Positions 6,784-15,635 of a DNA stretch of 22,132 bases are shown one piece after another. How positions within the stretch are numbered: the stretch's first letter is position 1; each line of letters starts with the position of its first letter. Made by a program: the position numbers and the translations under genes. Source of the DNA: Candidatus Saccharibacteria bacterium UBA1949 (lineage in GTDB: Bacteria; Patescibacteriota; Saccharimonadia; Saccharimonadales; Saccharimonadaceae); NCBI GenBank assembly GCA_002336735.1, contig DDER01000019.1:1-22132 (forward strand), written 5' to 3'. Below the pieces are notes generated by a model that saw nothing but the letters and a program-made list of their open reading frames with translations, had not been told where the DNA came from and made no database searches.

Positions 6784-7782
6784 ATGATTTCATTTGTATG
6801 GCCACCCGGTGAGCCGATGCTGGCGGGCACCGGCGGTTCCGAAACCTATACCGCCGGCCACGTGCGCGAGCTGCTGCGGCGCGGCATTGCTGCTCAAGTA
6901 GTGACAATTGGCCACGGCACAAACGATGGCCGGCAAGACTTTTCCGATATACCGTTTGTGAATTTTGAACAGCCGTCAGCGTTAGAAAAACTGCCTGGAA
7001 CGATAGTTTTTGTCAACAAAGCCTATATGGTGCCAACACTGAAAAAAGCTGCTATTATATTGCATTGTTCGATACCAAAACAAAAAGACAAGCTGCGCTA
7101 CCAGGGGTATATTGCTGGTAAAACGGTGATTGCCACCAGTATATATAGCGGGCAGCAATGGGCGTTATACCTAGACATTCCGTATTCGAAAATAGAAATA
7201 GTACTGCCGTTTGCCGACCCAGTGTATGGCAATGTACGGCGGCTGAAGTCGCCCCGCAAAACCCGTATATTGTACGCCGGGCGATTGCACCCAGAAAAAG
7301 GCATCTATACTATTTTGGAAATGATGCACCAGTCAGACATGCAGTCTGCTGACTATCAGCTGCGGATTGTGCTGGCGGGTCTGCATGTAGATGTGGGGCG
7401 GGAGATTGCCCGTATGCTCCGCGGGTATCCTTATGCACAGCTGATACAATCACGCAAAACTGTGCAGTCGATGGCTGAACTATTGGCAAAAACTGATATA
7501 TTGCTGATGCCTTCGGTATTTGCCGAGCCGTTTGGCATGTTGTCGATAGAGGCGCAACACGCTGGCTGCCGAGTGGTGGCGAGCAACGTGGGCGGGTTGC
7601 CCGAAACCAACTGCGGTTTGCTGACGCTGGTCGAGGCGCGGAGTCCGCTGGCGCTAATCACAGGTATCAAACAAGCGATTGCGCTGGGGCCAGCAACCAA
7701 AAAACAGCGTGATCATGCAGCGGGGTTGTTTACGCTAGATAGGTCGGTAACACATTTGTTAGCAGCACTGAAAATAGAGTAG
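6784..7782 (+). CDS. GT4-family glycosyltransferase
   Basis: This 332-aa soluble protein has the GT-B two-domain plan. The N-terminal acceptor domain starts ISFVWPP and carries the glycine-rich loop GGSETYTAGHV. The C-terminal donor domain starts at RILYAGRLHPEKG and carries the E-x7-E signature EPFGMLSIE, followed by AGCRVVASNVGGLPE, which binds the nucleotide-sugar. GT4 enzymes are retaining transferases that build cell-envelope glycans or glycolipids; the sugar and acceptor cannot be read from the sequence. It is slightly shorter than the usual 350-400 residues because the acceptor domain is compact. GAGGAG stands about 9 bases before ATG 6784. It is transcribed alone and converges on the ABC exporter gene. 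Confidence 0.85.
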   Translation: MISFVWPPGEPMLAGTGGSETYTAGHVRELLRRGIAAQVVTIGHGTNDGRQDFSDIPFVNFEQPSALEKLPGTIVFVNKAYMVPTLKKAAIILHCSIPKQKDKLRYQGYIAGKTVIATSIYSGQQWALYLDIPYSKIEIVLPFADPVYGNVRRLKSPRKTRILYAGRLHPEKGIYTILEMMHQSDMQSADYQLRIVLAGLHVDVGREIARMLRGYPYAQLIQSRKTVQSMAELLAKTDILLMPSVFAEPFGMLSIEAQHAGCRVVASNVGGLPETNCGLLTLVEARSPLALITGIKQAIALGPATKKQRDHAAGLFTLDRSVTHLLAALKIE

Positions 7783-7845
7783 GCAAGCTAAAACGATGCT
7801 TTTTCTATGTCCTATGAAGCAATAAGTCTACGCGTCATTCTTTTG

Positions 7846-9600
7846 CTAGACTTCCTCTATAAACCCGTCCGATTGATGACTCCACAGGGTCGCATAGGTG
7901 CCACCCGCGGCCAACAATTGGCTGTGCGTGCCGTCTTCGACTATTTTGCCTTCTGACAACACAATGATACGGTCCAGCTTGGCAATGGTCGATAGGCGGT
8001 GGGCTATCACGATGCTGGTGCGGCCTTTCATCAGGATGCCGAGGGCTTGCTGAATTAGTTTTTCTGACTCGCTGTCGAGGGCACTGGTAGCTTCGTCTAG
8101 TACCAGCATAGGCGCGTCTTTCAAAATCGCCCGCGCAATGGCAATGCGCTGCCGCTGCCCGCCGCTGAGTTTGATGCCGCGCTCGCCAACTAGGGTATCA
8201 AGACCACGGGGCAGGTCTTTAATGAACTCCCACGCGTTAGCCTTTTTGGCCGCCTCAATAATCTCTGCCTCGCTAGCATCTGGCTTGCCATAAGCTATAT
8301 TTTCGCTGAGTGGGCGGTGAAACAAAAGCGGCTCTTGTGGTACGTAGGCAATTGATTTTCGCAAACTTTCCCGGGTAACGTCTGCGATATTTTGGTCATC
8401 AATGCGTATCTCGCCACTGTCGATAGTGGCAAATCTCAGCAGCAGGTTGGTAAAGGTTGTCTTGCCGCTGCCACTATGACCAACCAACCCGACACGCTGG
8501 CCTGGGCGAACAGTGAGTGAAAACTGGTTAAAAATATGTACACCCTTGCCTTCGTCATGCGCAAACGAGACGTTGTCGAATTCAATATGACCGCGACTGA
8601 CCTGCAATAGTTTTGTTGAAGTGTCATCCAGACTATACTGGCTAGTCAGTATCTCGACCATGTCGAACGAGTCGCCCATCAGGCGGTTGTAATTGCGCAT
8701 GATACTGTCCATTTCCCATAGTTGCCGCGAAACAGTCAATGTATAGGTAAGTAGCAGATAAACGGTGCCAATAGAAATCAACTGGTGTTCGGTTGCCGAG
8801 ACAGCCGCTATTAGGGCTCCGCCAGTTACTACCACTAATAGGCTGGAATACACAGTGCTGGTACGAAAAAATCCCCACATCGAAGCGAGCGAAGTGTTGC
8901 GCCACGTGTTGGCATGTTCGACACTACGAGCGTACTCTTGCGCCTCATTGCCAAAAGCCTTGACGGCGCTGATGTTCGACACCATGTCGGCTAGGTAGCC
9001 GCTCAGTTTGGTCGAGGCTTGGGCTTCTTGTGTGTTCAGCTGACGCTGAAAGCGCGAGCCAAGATACACCGCCACCGCAAAGACCACCGATACAACAGCA
9101 ATAAACACCGCGTACTGCCATAAGTAATAGCTAGAAATCACAATCGTAGCCACAATTGATGTCACAACGGGCACAATCTGCCAAATGATAGTATCCCAAA
9201 ATCGTTCGAACCCACCAGTTAGTTTATTGGTTTGGCTGACCAACGAGCCGCCAAAACGATTGGCATGAAAGCCCATGCTTTCGTGAGCTAACTTCTTGAA
9301 TACATCGGTATAAATATCGCGCTGACCGCTGACCTCAAAACTCCAGGTGGTATATAAGGCAATTCGCCACAAAACTACCTCACCTAAAAACTGAGTCACA
9401 ATATACAACATAATCATTGGCCAGGTACTACCAAGCGTCACCGAACCCGCTTGAATGCGATTGATGATACCCGATAATATCAACGGCCCAATAAATGAAC
9501 TAGCCAGAACGGCAAGCACCGGCGTTAAGAGCGATACTGTCCGACGCACCCAGTACGGCTTTGAGTAGTGCCAAAATAAATAAAGGGTGTTTTTTTGCAT
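7846..9600 (-). CDS. ABC exporter, fused membrane and ATPase domains (MsbA/MDR type)
   Basis: This 584-aa half-transporter has an N-terminal domain with about six membrane helices (first one around VSLLTPVLAVLASSFIGPLI) and a C-terminal nucleotide-binding domain. The ATPase motifs are complete: Walker A GHSGSGKTT (about 373), Q-loop YVPQEP, signature LSGGQRQR, Walker B MLVLDEATSALD (about 500) and H-loop IAHRLST. It should act as a dimer exporting a lipid, peptide or drug; the substrate is not readable. Seven upstream in-frame residues lack a ribosome site, whereas ATG 9600 follows a full AGGAGGT by 3 bases, so I start there. The spacing is short but no better site exists. It converges on the glycosyltransferase gene with 63 bases between, where no clear terminator is seen. 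Confidence 0.9.
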   Translation of the reverse strand: MQKNTLYLFWHYSKPYWVRRTVSLLTPVLAVLASSFIGPLILSGIINRIQAGSVTLGSTWPMIMLYIVTQFLGEVVLWRIALYTTWSFEVSGQRDIYTDVFKKLAHESMGFHANRFGGSLVSQTNKLTGGFERFWDTIIWQIVPVVTSIVATIVISSYYLWQYAVFIAVVSVVFAVAVYLGSRFQRQLNTQEAQASTKLSGYLADMVSNISAVKAFGNEAQEYARSVEHANTWRNTSLASMWGFFRTSTVYSSLLVVVTGGALIAAVSATEHQLISIGTVYLLLTYTLTVSRQLWEMDSIMRNYNRLMGDSFDMVEILTSQYSLDDTSTKLLQVSRGHIEFDNVSFAHDEGKGVHIFNQFSLTVRPGQRVGLVGHSGSGKTTFTNLLLRFATIDSGEIRIDDQNIADVTRESLRKSIAYVPQEPLLFHRPLSENIAYGKPDASEAEIIEAAKKANAWEFIKDLPRGLDTLVGERGIKLSGGQRQRIAIARAILKDAPMLVLDEATSALDSESEKLIQQALGILMKGRTSIVIAHRLSTIAKLDRIIVLSEGKIVEDGTHSQLLAAGGTYATLWSHQSDGFIEEV

Positions 9601-9691
9601 AGACCTCCTATGGAATTGCATTAGACAGTGTCATTATTTGTTTCGTTAGCGGTCTTGCTCGTCAAGACGTACACGAGTAGCCAGAACCACG

Positions 9692-9719
9692 ATGGTTGAT
9701 GGTTTATGGTTCATGGTTC
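9692..9719 (+). repeat. Four tandem copies of a 7-bp repeat (ATGGTTN)
   Basis: ATGGTTG, ATGGTTT, ATGGTTC and ATGGTTC follow one another without a gap. The last position varies while the first six bases are constant. The repeat lies upstream of the surface-protein promoter. Its role is unknown; slippage could change copy number. Confidence 0.8.
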
Positions 9720-9831
9720 ATAGTATCTCTTATTGTATGACAGGCTGTGAGATATGCAAAATTTTTTGCAAGAGCACCGGCCTAGTGGAGATATAAATAA
9801 TTGTAGTGCTATTGCTCCCGGGCTGGCACCG

Positions 9832-9885
9832 GTTACCAATGATGGCTGGTTCTGGATTGGTAACTAGAGTCTGATTTGATATAAT
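9832..9885 (+). promoter_or_regulatory. Promoter with overlapping 9-bp inverted repeat, surface-protein gene
   Basis: TTGGTA (9857-9862), a 17-base spacer and TATAAT (9880-9885) form a good sigma-70-type promoter. GTTACCAAT (9832-9840) and ATTGGTAAC (9856-9864) are perfect inverted repeats, and the second arm covers the -35. A protein bound there would block RNA polymerase, so repressor control is likely. Transcription would begin near 9892. Confidence 0.55.
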
Positions 9886-9915
9886 TATTCCTAGAATACA
9901 CTGACAATACCTACA

Positions 9916-11103
9916 ATGATAAAGATGAAAAAAAATAACAATCGGTGGTATCACTATAGTCGACATCATTTCGTCGTAGGACTCTTGGTTATTATGGCGG
10001 CAGTGGGCACGCTGCCAATTCCGGTACAGGCAGTAGACTTCACGATGCGTACCGGTCACTATGTCGGCACGGGTGCCACCAATACTATTAGCGGACTAGG
10101 GTTTCAGCCGCAACTCGTCATCGTCAAATCATCCACTGCGGCAGGGGTCGCGGTTTTCAAATCAAGTGCTATGCCAGCGAATGCCACGGCTTTTTTTAGT
10201 GCCACAGCTGATAACACGGCAACAAGTATTACGCTTACGAGTGATGGATTCACCCTCGGATCACTTGCAAACGTCAACTCTACGAATGTATTATATCGCT
10301 GGATTGCGTTCAAAGACTCAGACTGCACCTCTACGGGGTATCTCTGCGTTGGCACATACACAGGCAATGGCACGTCACCACGGGCTATTACAACAGGCTT
10401 CCAGCCCCAAATGGTCGTTGTTAAACGCTCTACGGCTGTAGCGGCACACTTTCAGACGGCGACGATGGGGGCAGCTCGTACGGAATTTTTTACTTCGACA
10501 GCTGCCGATACGACAAGTGCGTATATCGCAGGGTTTTCAACGACCGCGTTCAGTGTCGGTGCTACGGACAATGTGACTGGCGGAGTGTATTATTATCTGG
10601 CATTTCGCGGAGGTAATGGCAAATTTTCTCAGGGACAGTATACCGGTAACGCTGTTGATAATACGAATATATCTGGGCTAGGTTTTAGGCCTGATTTTGT
10701 TCTCATAAAAAATAGCACCAATGCAACCACCAATAATCGCCGATCGGTCATGTCGATGGACAAGCATTTTGGTGATCATGCAAGCTATGTTGGTGATGCA
10801 GTGGCCGATGCAGTCAATATGATTCAGGGTATGCAAACTGATGGTTTTCAAATAGGCAGTGGCGGCAATACAAATGGTAGTACCTCGATACATTATTGGT
10901 TTGCATTTGGTGGTGGCCTGGCGATGCCAGCAGGTACTGGTACGTTTACGATGGCAGGGCAGTTACACGGGCGACGGCACAGCACGATCTGTCACAGGGA
11001 TAGGTTTTCGACCAGATCTAGTGATTATCAAAGACAACTCCACCAACTACGCGGTCTTTCGTATTCGGCAGATGCCCGGGGATGCGACGGCATACTTTGC
11101 TAA
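9916..11103 (+). CDS. Secreted repeat protein, N-terminal part up to a frameshift
   Basis: This frame encodes a signal peptide (hydrophobic core FVVGLLVIMAAVGTLPIP, likely cleavage after VQA) and the first three of six related repeats of about 95 residues. Each repeat begins with a G-x-Y-x-G block, runs through GFQPQLVIVK, continues with a T/S-rich middle, and ends DGFTLG...YRWIAF. The repeat resembles a module seen in phage-tail-like and surface proteins (I believe DUF7483-like). Near 10957-10959 the frame loses homology: the residues after FTMAG become unrelated and the frame stops at 11101-11103, while the repeat continues in the next frame. The native product is therefore about 820 residues and spans 9916-12376. 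ATG 9925 is an alternative start. No good ribosome site is visible. The product is extracellular or surface-attached. Confidence 0.7.
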   Translation: MIKMKKNNNRWYHYSRHHFVVGLLVIMAAVGTLPIPVQAVDFTMRTGHYVGTGATNTISGLGFQPQLVIVKSSTAAGVAVFKSSAMPANATAFFSATADNTATSITLTSDGFTLGSLANVNSTNVLYRWIAFKDSDCTSTGYLCVGTYTGNGTSPRAITTGFQPQMVVVKRSTAVAAHFQTATMGAARTEFFTSTAADTTSAYIAGFSTTAFSVGATDNVTGGVYYYLAFRGGNGKFSQGQYTGNAVDNTNISGLGFRPDFVLIKNSTNATTNNRRSVMSMDKHFGDHASYVGDAVADAVNMIQGMQTDGFQIGSGGNTNGSTSIHYWFAFGGGLAMPAGTGTFTMAGQLHGRRHSTICHRDRFSTRSSDYQRQLHQLRGLSYSADARGCDGILC

Positions 11104-12376
11104 CCCAGTAGTGGTTTTTACGGGAGGGATCACGTCATTAAACGTCGATGGATTTAGCCTTGGTACAAGTACGATCATCAATACTTCTGGAAATATCTAT
11201 CACTGGCAGGCATTTGGCAATGCCTATAGTAGTGAAAAATATAGCGGCGCGGCGGATTTTGCGACAGGAGTATACTACGGTAACGGTATTAATAATCGTA
11301 ACATCACTGATATGCCTTTTCAGCCAGATTTTGTTGCAGTCAAAGCTAATAGCGCAACAGCAGGAGCTTTTCGTACCAGCGCAGCAGTGGGGGATCTGAC
11401 AAGTTCATTTGGTGCAACAGCTGAAGCAGCCGGCCAGATCAAGGCTTTGTCGGCAAACGGGTTCCAGGTGGGTACGAGCACGATCAGTAATGCTAGTGGT
11501 GTTTTGTATGGTTGGTTTGCATTCAAGCAAAGCGCAAATTTTGTAGTGGGTAGTTATGCCGGTAGTGCCAGCGCGCAGCAGATTGCCACTGGGTTTTGGC
11601 CAGATAGCGTGTGGGTCAAAAATACTACTGCCGTGGGTGCTGTGCAGCATCCATCGACGTTGGCAGGTGATAACACGCAAGCGTTCTTAAATGTTGCCAA
11701 TAGTGCGGGTATGATAACTGGGTTTACTGCTACTGGGTTTTCAGTGGGAACGAATGCCAGCGCTAATACATCGGGTGCTACATATCGATATGCGGCCTGG
11801 CGCGTACCGCCAAATGGCTCACTTACAGTGGGTTTTGTGGATAATGCCGGTACGCCGATTGCGACGCCATCTTTTGGGTTTCCTAATCGTCCAATGATCA
11901 GCAATTGCACTGAGAGTGTGGGGACATTTGGGTCATCGTCGCAGCGGATTCGTATTGCAAACATGTCAGCCAATGACCGTTGGTCGCTAGCACTTGAAGC
12001 GACAGATGGGCCGCTCGCTACCTGGAGTAATAGCGGCAATACGCAACAATTTGATTTTAATGATATTTTTGGTACACAAAGTGGCTGTAGTGATGGTAGT
12101 GATGGAGATGATCTCGCAGGCAAACTCCGTATTGAACCCAGTACGATGACTTTAGCGGCACAAAATGGTTGTAGCACGTCTGGTATTAGCCTAGGCTCGG
12201 ATGCAAACTACAATGAGGGTATAGCCGACTCGCTGACACTGCTCACAGCGGGCGCTGGTACCAATATAGAGTGCTACTGGGATATGTATAATATGACCAT
12301 GCGCCAGACGGTGCCAGGACTTCAGGCGCCTGACACCTATAGTCTTGACCTCACCCTGACTGTGACGTCATTTTAG
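10958..12376 (+). pseudogene. Secreted repeat protein, C-terminal part after the frameshift
   Basis: This is the continuation of the upstream frame, displaced by one base at the GGG run 10957-10959; removing one G joins FTMAG directly to SYTGDG. It has no start or ribosome site of its own. It carries repeats four to six, opening with GSYTGDG, GVYYGNG and GSYAGS. Repeats four and five continue with GFRPDLVIIK and PFQPDFVAVK; repeat six has the more diverged GFWPDSVWVK. A different C-terminal domain of about 180 residues then starts near SLTVGFVDNAG. It holds three visible cysteines (NCTES, GCSDGSDGDD, GCSTSG) plus one in IECYWDMY, and ends in beta-like SLDLTLTVTSF. That domain has no sortase signal or membrane anchor, so attachment to the surface is unexplained. 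The acidic DGSDGDD could bind calcium. A true indel, a phase-variable tract or a sequencing error are all possible. Confidence 0.65.
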
Positions 12377-12389
12377 ATATAGCGTCGGC

Positions 12390-13610
12390 TTAGCGGGATC
12401 GATCAGTAGCTGCATGAGGGGCGTGTGGTACAAACGTCAAAGCGGTGCCGGTTTTGCCAGCTCGGCCAGTACGGCCGATACGGTGGACGTAATCATCATA
12501 GGTTTTGGGCGGATCAAAATTGATAACATGCGAGATATCAGCAATATCGATGCCGCGCGCAGCGACATCTGTCGCGACGAGCACTCTCACTTCGCCGCGT
12601 TTGAAACTCGTGAGGGCGCGGGTACGCTGGCTTTGTGATTTATTACCATGGATCGCGGCCGACGGAATGCCTTGTTTGGCTAATGTATCTGAGAGCCGCT
12701 GGACACCATATTTCGTGTCGCCAAAAACGATGACTTTTTCGAAGTCGCTTTTCGTCAGGAGTTCGGTCAATAAATCGATTTTGTGCGTTTTGTCGCGGGC
12801 GTGGATGATATCTTGCTCGATGTGATCGTTCGTCGCGTTTTTGATGACAGAGACGGTGATAGGATCATGCATAAATGCTTCGACAATGCGCTGAACATCG
12901 GGCGTCATCGTGGCACTATAGCAGTATGTCTGACGTCCAGGGGGTAATTCGCTCGCAATCAAACGAATATCAGCGACAAATCCCATATCACACATGCGAT
13001 CGGCTTCGTCAAGCACAAATGACGAAACGGTCTGCAATCGCAGAACACGACGCTGGATCAGGTCTTTGACTCGTCCAGGGGTACCGATGATGATATGTGG
13101 TCCGCGCTGGACGGACTGTATCTGGCGGCTGATATTCATCCCGCCGACGACTAGGGTTGAATATAGTTTCTGTCCAGCTGCAAAACGACGAAATTCTTCG
13201 TCTATTTGCTGTGCAAGCTCACGTGTCGGCGCTAGCACGAGGGCGCTAACTGGCGAACGTTGGCGAGATAATTTCTCAATAATCGGGAGTAGGAACGCCG
13301 CAGTCTTGCCCGTTCCGGTATTGGCAAGACCGATAATATCGCGACCAGCAAGTCCGGCCGGAATCGACTGATCCTGTATGGGCGATGGTATTGTGTAGCC
13401 GATATGATCGAGCATCGCCACGGTCTGCGGCGACAGACCAAAGTCGCGAAACGTATGTGTGGGTACATACGGTATTTCAGCCTCGGCAGCTATGGCTTTG
13501 TTGGTGAATCGACGAGGGTTAATAGCCGAAGATTTAGGTGAGTTTTTGTGTGAGCGTGGTGCGAACCGCGGACGACGCCGTGGAGCACGCGAATAATGAG
13601 ATTGTTGCAT
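12390..13610 (-). CDS. DEAD-box RNA helicase
   Basis: This 406-aa protein contains the whole DEAD-box core: Q-motif FRDFGLSP...PSPIQ (about 54-79), motif I ANTGTGKT (96-103), PTRELA (128-133), GTPGR (176-180), DEAD (201-204), SAT (232-234), DVAARGID (348-355) and HRIGRTGR (376-383). It should unwind short RNA duplexes using ATP in ribosome assembly, mRNA decay or cold adaptation. A basic N-terminal extension of about 45 residues (RAPRRRPRFAPRSHK) probably binds RNA. The C-terminal tail is very short, only about 15 residues after the core, so it lacks the long RGG or CTD found in CsdA and RhlE. A GGAAAGG site lies just before ATG 13610. It converges with the repeat-protein gene, 13 bases between stops. 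Confidence 0.92.
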   Translation of the reverse strand: MQQSHYSRAPRRRPRFAPRSHKNSPKSSAINPRRFTNKAIAAEAEIPYVPTHTFRDFGLSPQTVAMLDHIGYTIPSPIQDQSIPAGLAGRDIIGLANTGTGKTAAFLLPIIEKLSRQRSPVSALVLAPTRELAQQIDEEFRRFAAGQKLYSTLVVGGMNISRQIQSVQRGPHIIIGTPGRVKDLIQRRVLRLQTVSSFVLDEADRMCDMGFVADIRLIASELPPGRQTYCYSATMTPDVQRIVEAFMHDPITVSVIKNATNDHIEQDIIHARDKTHKIDLLTELLTKSDFEKVIVFGDTKYGVQRLSDTLAKQGIPSAAIHGNKSQSQRTRALTSFKRGEVRVLVATDVAARGIDIADISHVINFDPPKTYDDYVHRIGRTGRAGKTGTALTFVPHAPHAATDRSR

Positions 13611-13659
13611 GAATTACCTTTCCTGCACGTTAGTGTGATGAACGACAAGAATTAGAAAT

Positions 13660-13671
13660 AATACATGTATT
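13660..13671. repeat. 12-bp perfect palindrome in the helicase leader
   Basis: AATACATGTATT is self-complementary and lies between the predicted helicase promoter and its start, about 50 bases upstream of the ATG on the minus strand. It could be an operator for a dimeric regulator or part of a leader structure. Confidence 0.5.
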
Positions 13672-13698
13672 CACCCAGTAGTGTCTCTACTATTGATA

Positions 13699-13727
13699 AT
13701 TATAGCACAAACATAATAAAAACACAA
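13699..13727 (-). promoter_or_regulatory. Helicase promoter with extended -10
   Basis: On the minus strand TTGTGT, a 17-base spacer and TGC-TATAAT (-10 at 13704-13699) form a good extended promoter. Transcription would begin near 13692 and leave a leader of about 80 bases carrying the 12-bp palindrome. Divergent from the CHASE-kinase promoter less than 100 bases away. Confidence 0.5.
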
Positions 13728-13788
13728 TACCTTGATAGTATAAATCTTGCTTAACGGTCAGTATCCTGGCTTCACGAGCAATAATCTT

Positions 13789-13797
13789 TGCTATACT
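13789..13797 (+). promoter_or_regulatory. Extended -10 promoter giving a leaderless kinase mRNA
   Basis: TGC-TATACT (13789-13797) is an extended -10. The ATG at 13806 begins only 8 bases after its last base, exactly where transcription should start. No Shine-Dalgarno sequence precedes the ATG, so the mRNA is probably leaderless. No convincing -35 is visible, as is common with an extended -10. Confidence 0.5.
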
Positions 13798-13805
13798 ACA
13801 ATCAT

Positions 13806-15626
13806 ATGCGCGGTCTCTGGTTGCCTTTAGGGAAAATAAATCAACGGTCCTCTAGCCATCGAGCAGCGACGTTGGTTTCGGTGACGATTTTGTTAATAGG
13901 AATTATTGCCTCCAGCCTATTTGCGACTGCAGTGGCAAATCAAAACGCCATCAACTATGGTATGCGACTTGACCAACAAAAAAGCGCTATGCGTGTACAT
14001 GTTACGGAGCGAATGGCAAGCTATAGTAGGCTGCTTCTTGCGGCATCAACCCTCCACACCCTCAAAGGTACTATGGATAGCAAAGAGTGGGAGGACTTTT
14101 ACGCCAGCATGCATGTCAGTGAGGAGTATCCCTCTCTGCTTGGGATTGGCTATGTCGAGATCATCAAAAGCAATGATCGACTAGCTTTTCGCGACGCCAT
14201 GCGTGCTGAAGGGTTTGGTGATTTTGCAATTTATCCAGTTAGCAAAAATGATCAACATGCAATCATCAAATACATTCAGCCATTCGATGCTCTCAATCAG
14301 CGTGCTCAGGGCTATGATATGTATACCGAAAAGATGCGCACCGAAGCAATGCGTCAGTCATGCCAGAATAATGCATTGACTTTATCGGCGCCAGTGAGAT
14401 TGGTACAGGATGAGCATGAGTCTGCTACTGCCAATGTCGGCGTGTTGATCTATTACCCTATTTATCACGGTGAGGTTGTATCTGTTCCTGTCGAAAATCG
14501 GTGTGCGATGCTCGATGGTTTTGTGTATCTCGTGCTGCGCCCGGGCGATATTGTAGATCGGTATTTTACTAATATGCGTGATGACTCTGAAAAAAATGTT
14601 GATATTCATCTTGATGACACCACGGCAGCTCAGGCGCAAACACTGTATCGCAAAGACAACTCGACCGCCCTGGCTACTAAACAGCGCCAATTTTCTAGCA
14701 CATTCTCGGTTAATAACCGAACATGGCGTATGACGGTAGCTGGTCGTGATGCCGAAATTAGTGTGCTGATCGGGCCGTTGACTATCTTCCTGCTCGGGCT
14801 GATACTGAGCACAATATTTGCTTATAGTGTTTTGTTTGCGCTGCTGACGCGCATACGAAAAGTCGAAGCGGGATACGAGCAGGAAGTTCAGCGGACTAAA
14901 GATGAGCTCCTGGCGCTAGCGTCGCATCAGTTGCGAACGCCGGCTAGTGGCGTCAAACAATATATCGGTATGCTAAAGGCTGGCCTTGTGGGAGATCTCA
15001 GTCCAACTCAACGAGATGTTATTCAAAAAGCCTACGATGCCAATGAGCGACAACTAGAGATTATTAATGAGCTACTCTATGTTTCAAAAATCGATGCTGG
15101 TCAGCTGCATTTAGCCCCTGCTGAGGTAGATATGTCGGCGCTTGTACAGCAAGTTGTGGATGATTTTGCCGAACAAGCTGGTATGAAAAATATTACGTTG
15201 GTGTATCGGGGCGGTGCCAAGCCTAAGCGTCTTGTGGTCGATGATCGATATGTAACGATGATCGTTGAAAACCTCATCAGTAACGCAATTAAATATTCCT
15301 ACCCATCCTCAAAAGTAACGATATGGCTCAAAGACGAAGCAAGTCATATGTCAGTTTCGGTTATTGATCGTGGCGTTGGGCTGCCGAGCGATGCGATGCA
15401 ACGCATATTCAGCAAGTTTGATCGCGTTCATAACCCATTGTCGAGATCAGAGGGGGGTAGTGGCCTGGGATTATTTCTTGCAAAGCAACTAGCACTTGCC
15501 CATCGTGGCGACATACAAGTTGAATCAGTTGCTGAAAAAGGCAGTACGTTTCGTCTCATCCTGCCAAAGCACGCACCATACGATACTCAACCAGTGGTTG
15601 ATCTACATTTGCAAGATGACGTATAG
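13806..15626 (+). CDS. CHASE-domain sensor histidine kinase
   Basis: This 606-aa membrane kinase has TM1 at about 21-43, an extracellular CHASE domain of about 260 residues (LLGIGYVEII, the RDAMRAEGFGDFAIYP block, ADVGVLIYYPIY-like NVGVLIYYPIYHG), and TM2 at about 322-345. The HisKA helix follows with phospho-acceptor H374 in ASHQLRTPASGVKQYIGM. The HATPase domain has the N-box NLISNAIKYS, DRGVGLP, FDRVHNPLSRSE and GGSGLGLFLAK. CHASE domains bind small extracellular ligands such as cytokinin-like compounds or peptides; the ligand here is unknown. ATG 13806 is chosen because it fits the leaderless promoter; TTG 13788 is in frame but lies inside the -10 region. It is followed after 9 bases by its probable response regulator. 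Confidence 0.9.
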   Translation: MRGLWLPLGKINQRSSSHRAATLVSVTILLIGIIASSLFATAVANQNAINYGMRLDQQKSAMRVHVTERMASYSRLLLAASTLHTLKGTMDSKEWEDFYASMHVSEEYPSLLGIGYVEIIKSNDRLAFRDAMRAEGFGDFAIYPVSKNDQHAIIKYIQPFDALNQRAQGYDMYTEKMRTEAMRQSCQNNALTLSAPVRLVQDEHESATANVGVLIYYPIYHGEVVSVPVENRCAMLDGFVYLVLRPGDIVDRYFTNMRDDSEKNVDIHLDDTTAAQAQTLYRKDNSTALATKQRQFSSTFSVNNRTWRMTVAGRDAEISVLIGPLTIFLLGLILSTIFAYSVLFALLTRIRKVEAGYEQEVQRTKDELLALASHQLRTPASGVKQYIGMLKAGLVGDLSPTQRDVIQKAYDANERQLEIINELLYVSKIDAGQLHLAPAEVDMSALVQQVVDDFAEQAGMKNITLVYRGGAKPKRLVVDDRYVTMIVENLISNAIKYSYPSSKVTIWLKDEASHMSVSVIDRGVGLPSDAMQRIFSKFDRVHNPLSRSEGGSGLGLFLAKQLALAHRGDIQVESVAEKGSTFRLILPKHAPYDTQPVVDLHLQDDV

Positions 15627-15635
15627 TAGGGGTAT

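Larger units (their letters stand above)
9601..9915. other. Gene-free stretch between divergent exporter and surface-protein genes
   Basis: No supported gene is present. It holds the exporter ribosome site at its left edge, a four-copy heptamer repeat (9692-9719), a short palindrome TGCAAAA-TT-TTTTGCA (9755-9770), and the operator-like repeat and promoter of the surface-protein gene (9832-9885). Confidence 0.6.

Noticed and set aside
7783..7853. AAGTCTA/TAGACTT inverted repeat (7824-7830 and 7847-7853) as a terminator
   Set aside because: The loop is 16 bases, no T-run follows and one arm overlaps the exporter stop codon.
9730..10059. 109-codon minus-strand frame across the surface-protein promoter
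   Set aside because: It covers the promoter and signal-peptide region of the sense gene and has no recognisable features.
11554..12177. Long open frame on the minus strand (207 codons)
   Set aside because: It is antisense to the repeat protein's C-terminal part, shows no domain or ribosome site, and its residues look like a shadow of the sense codons.
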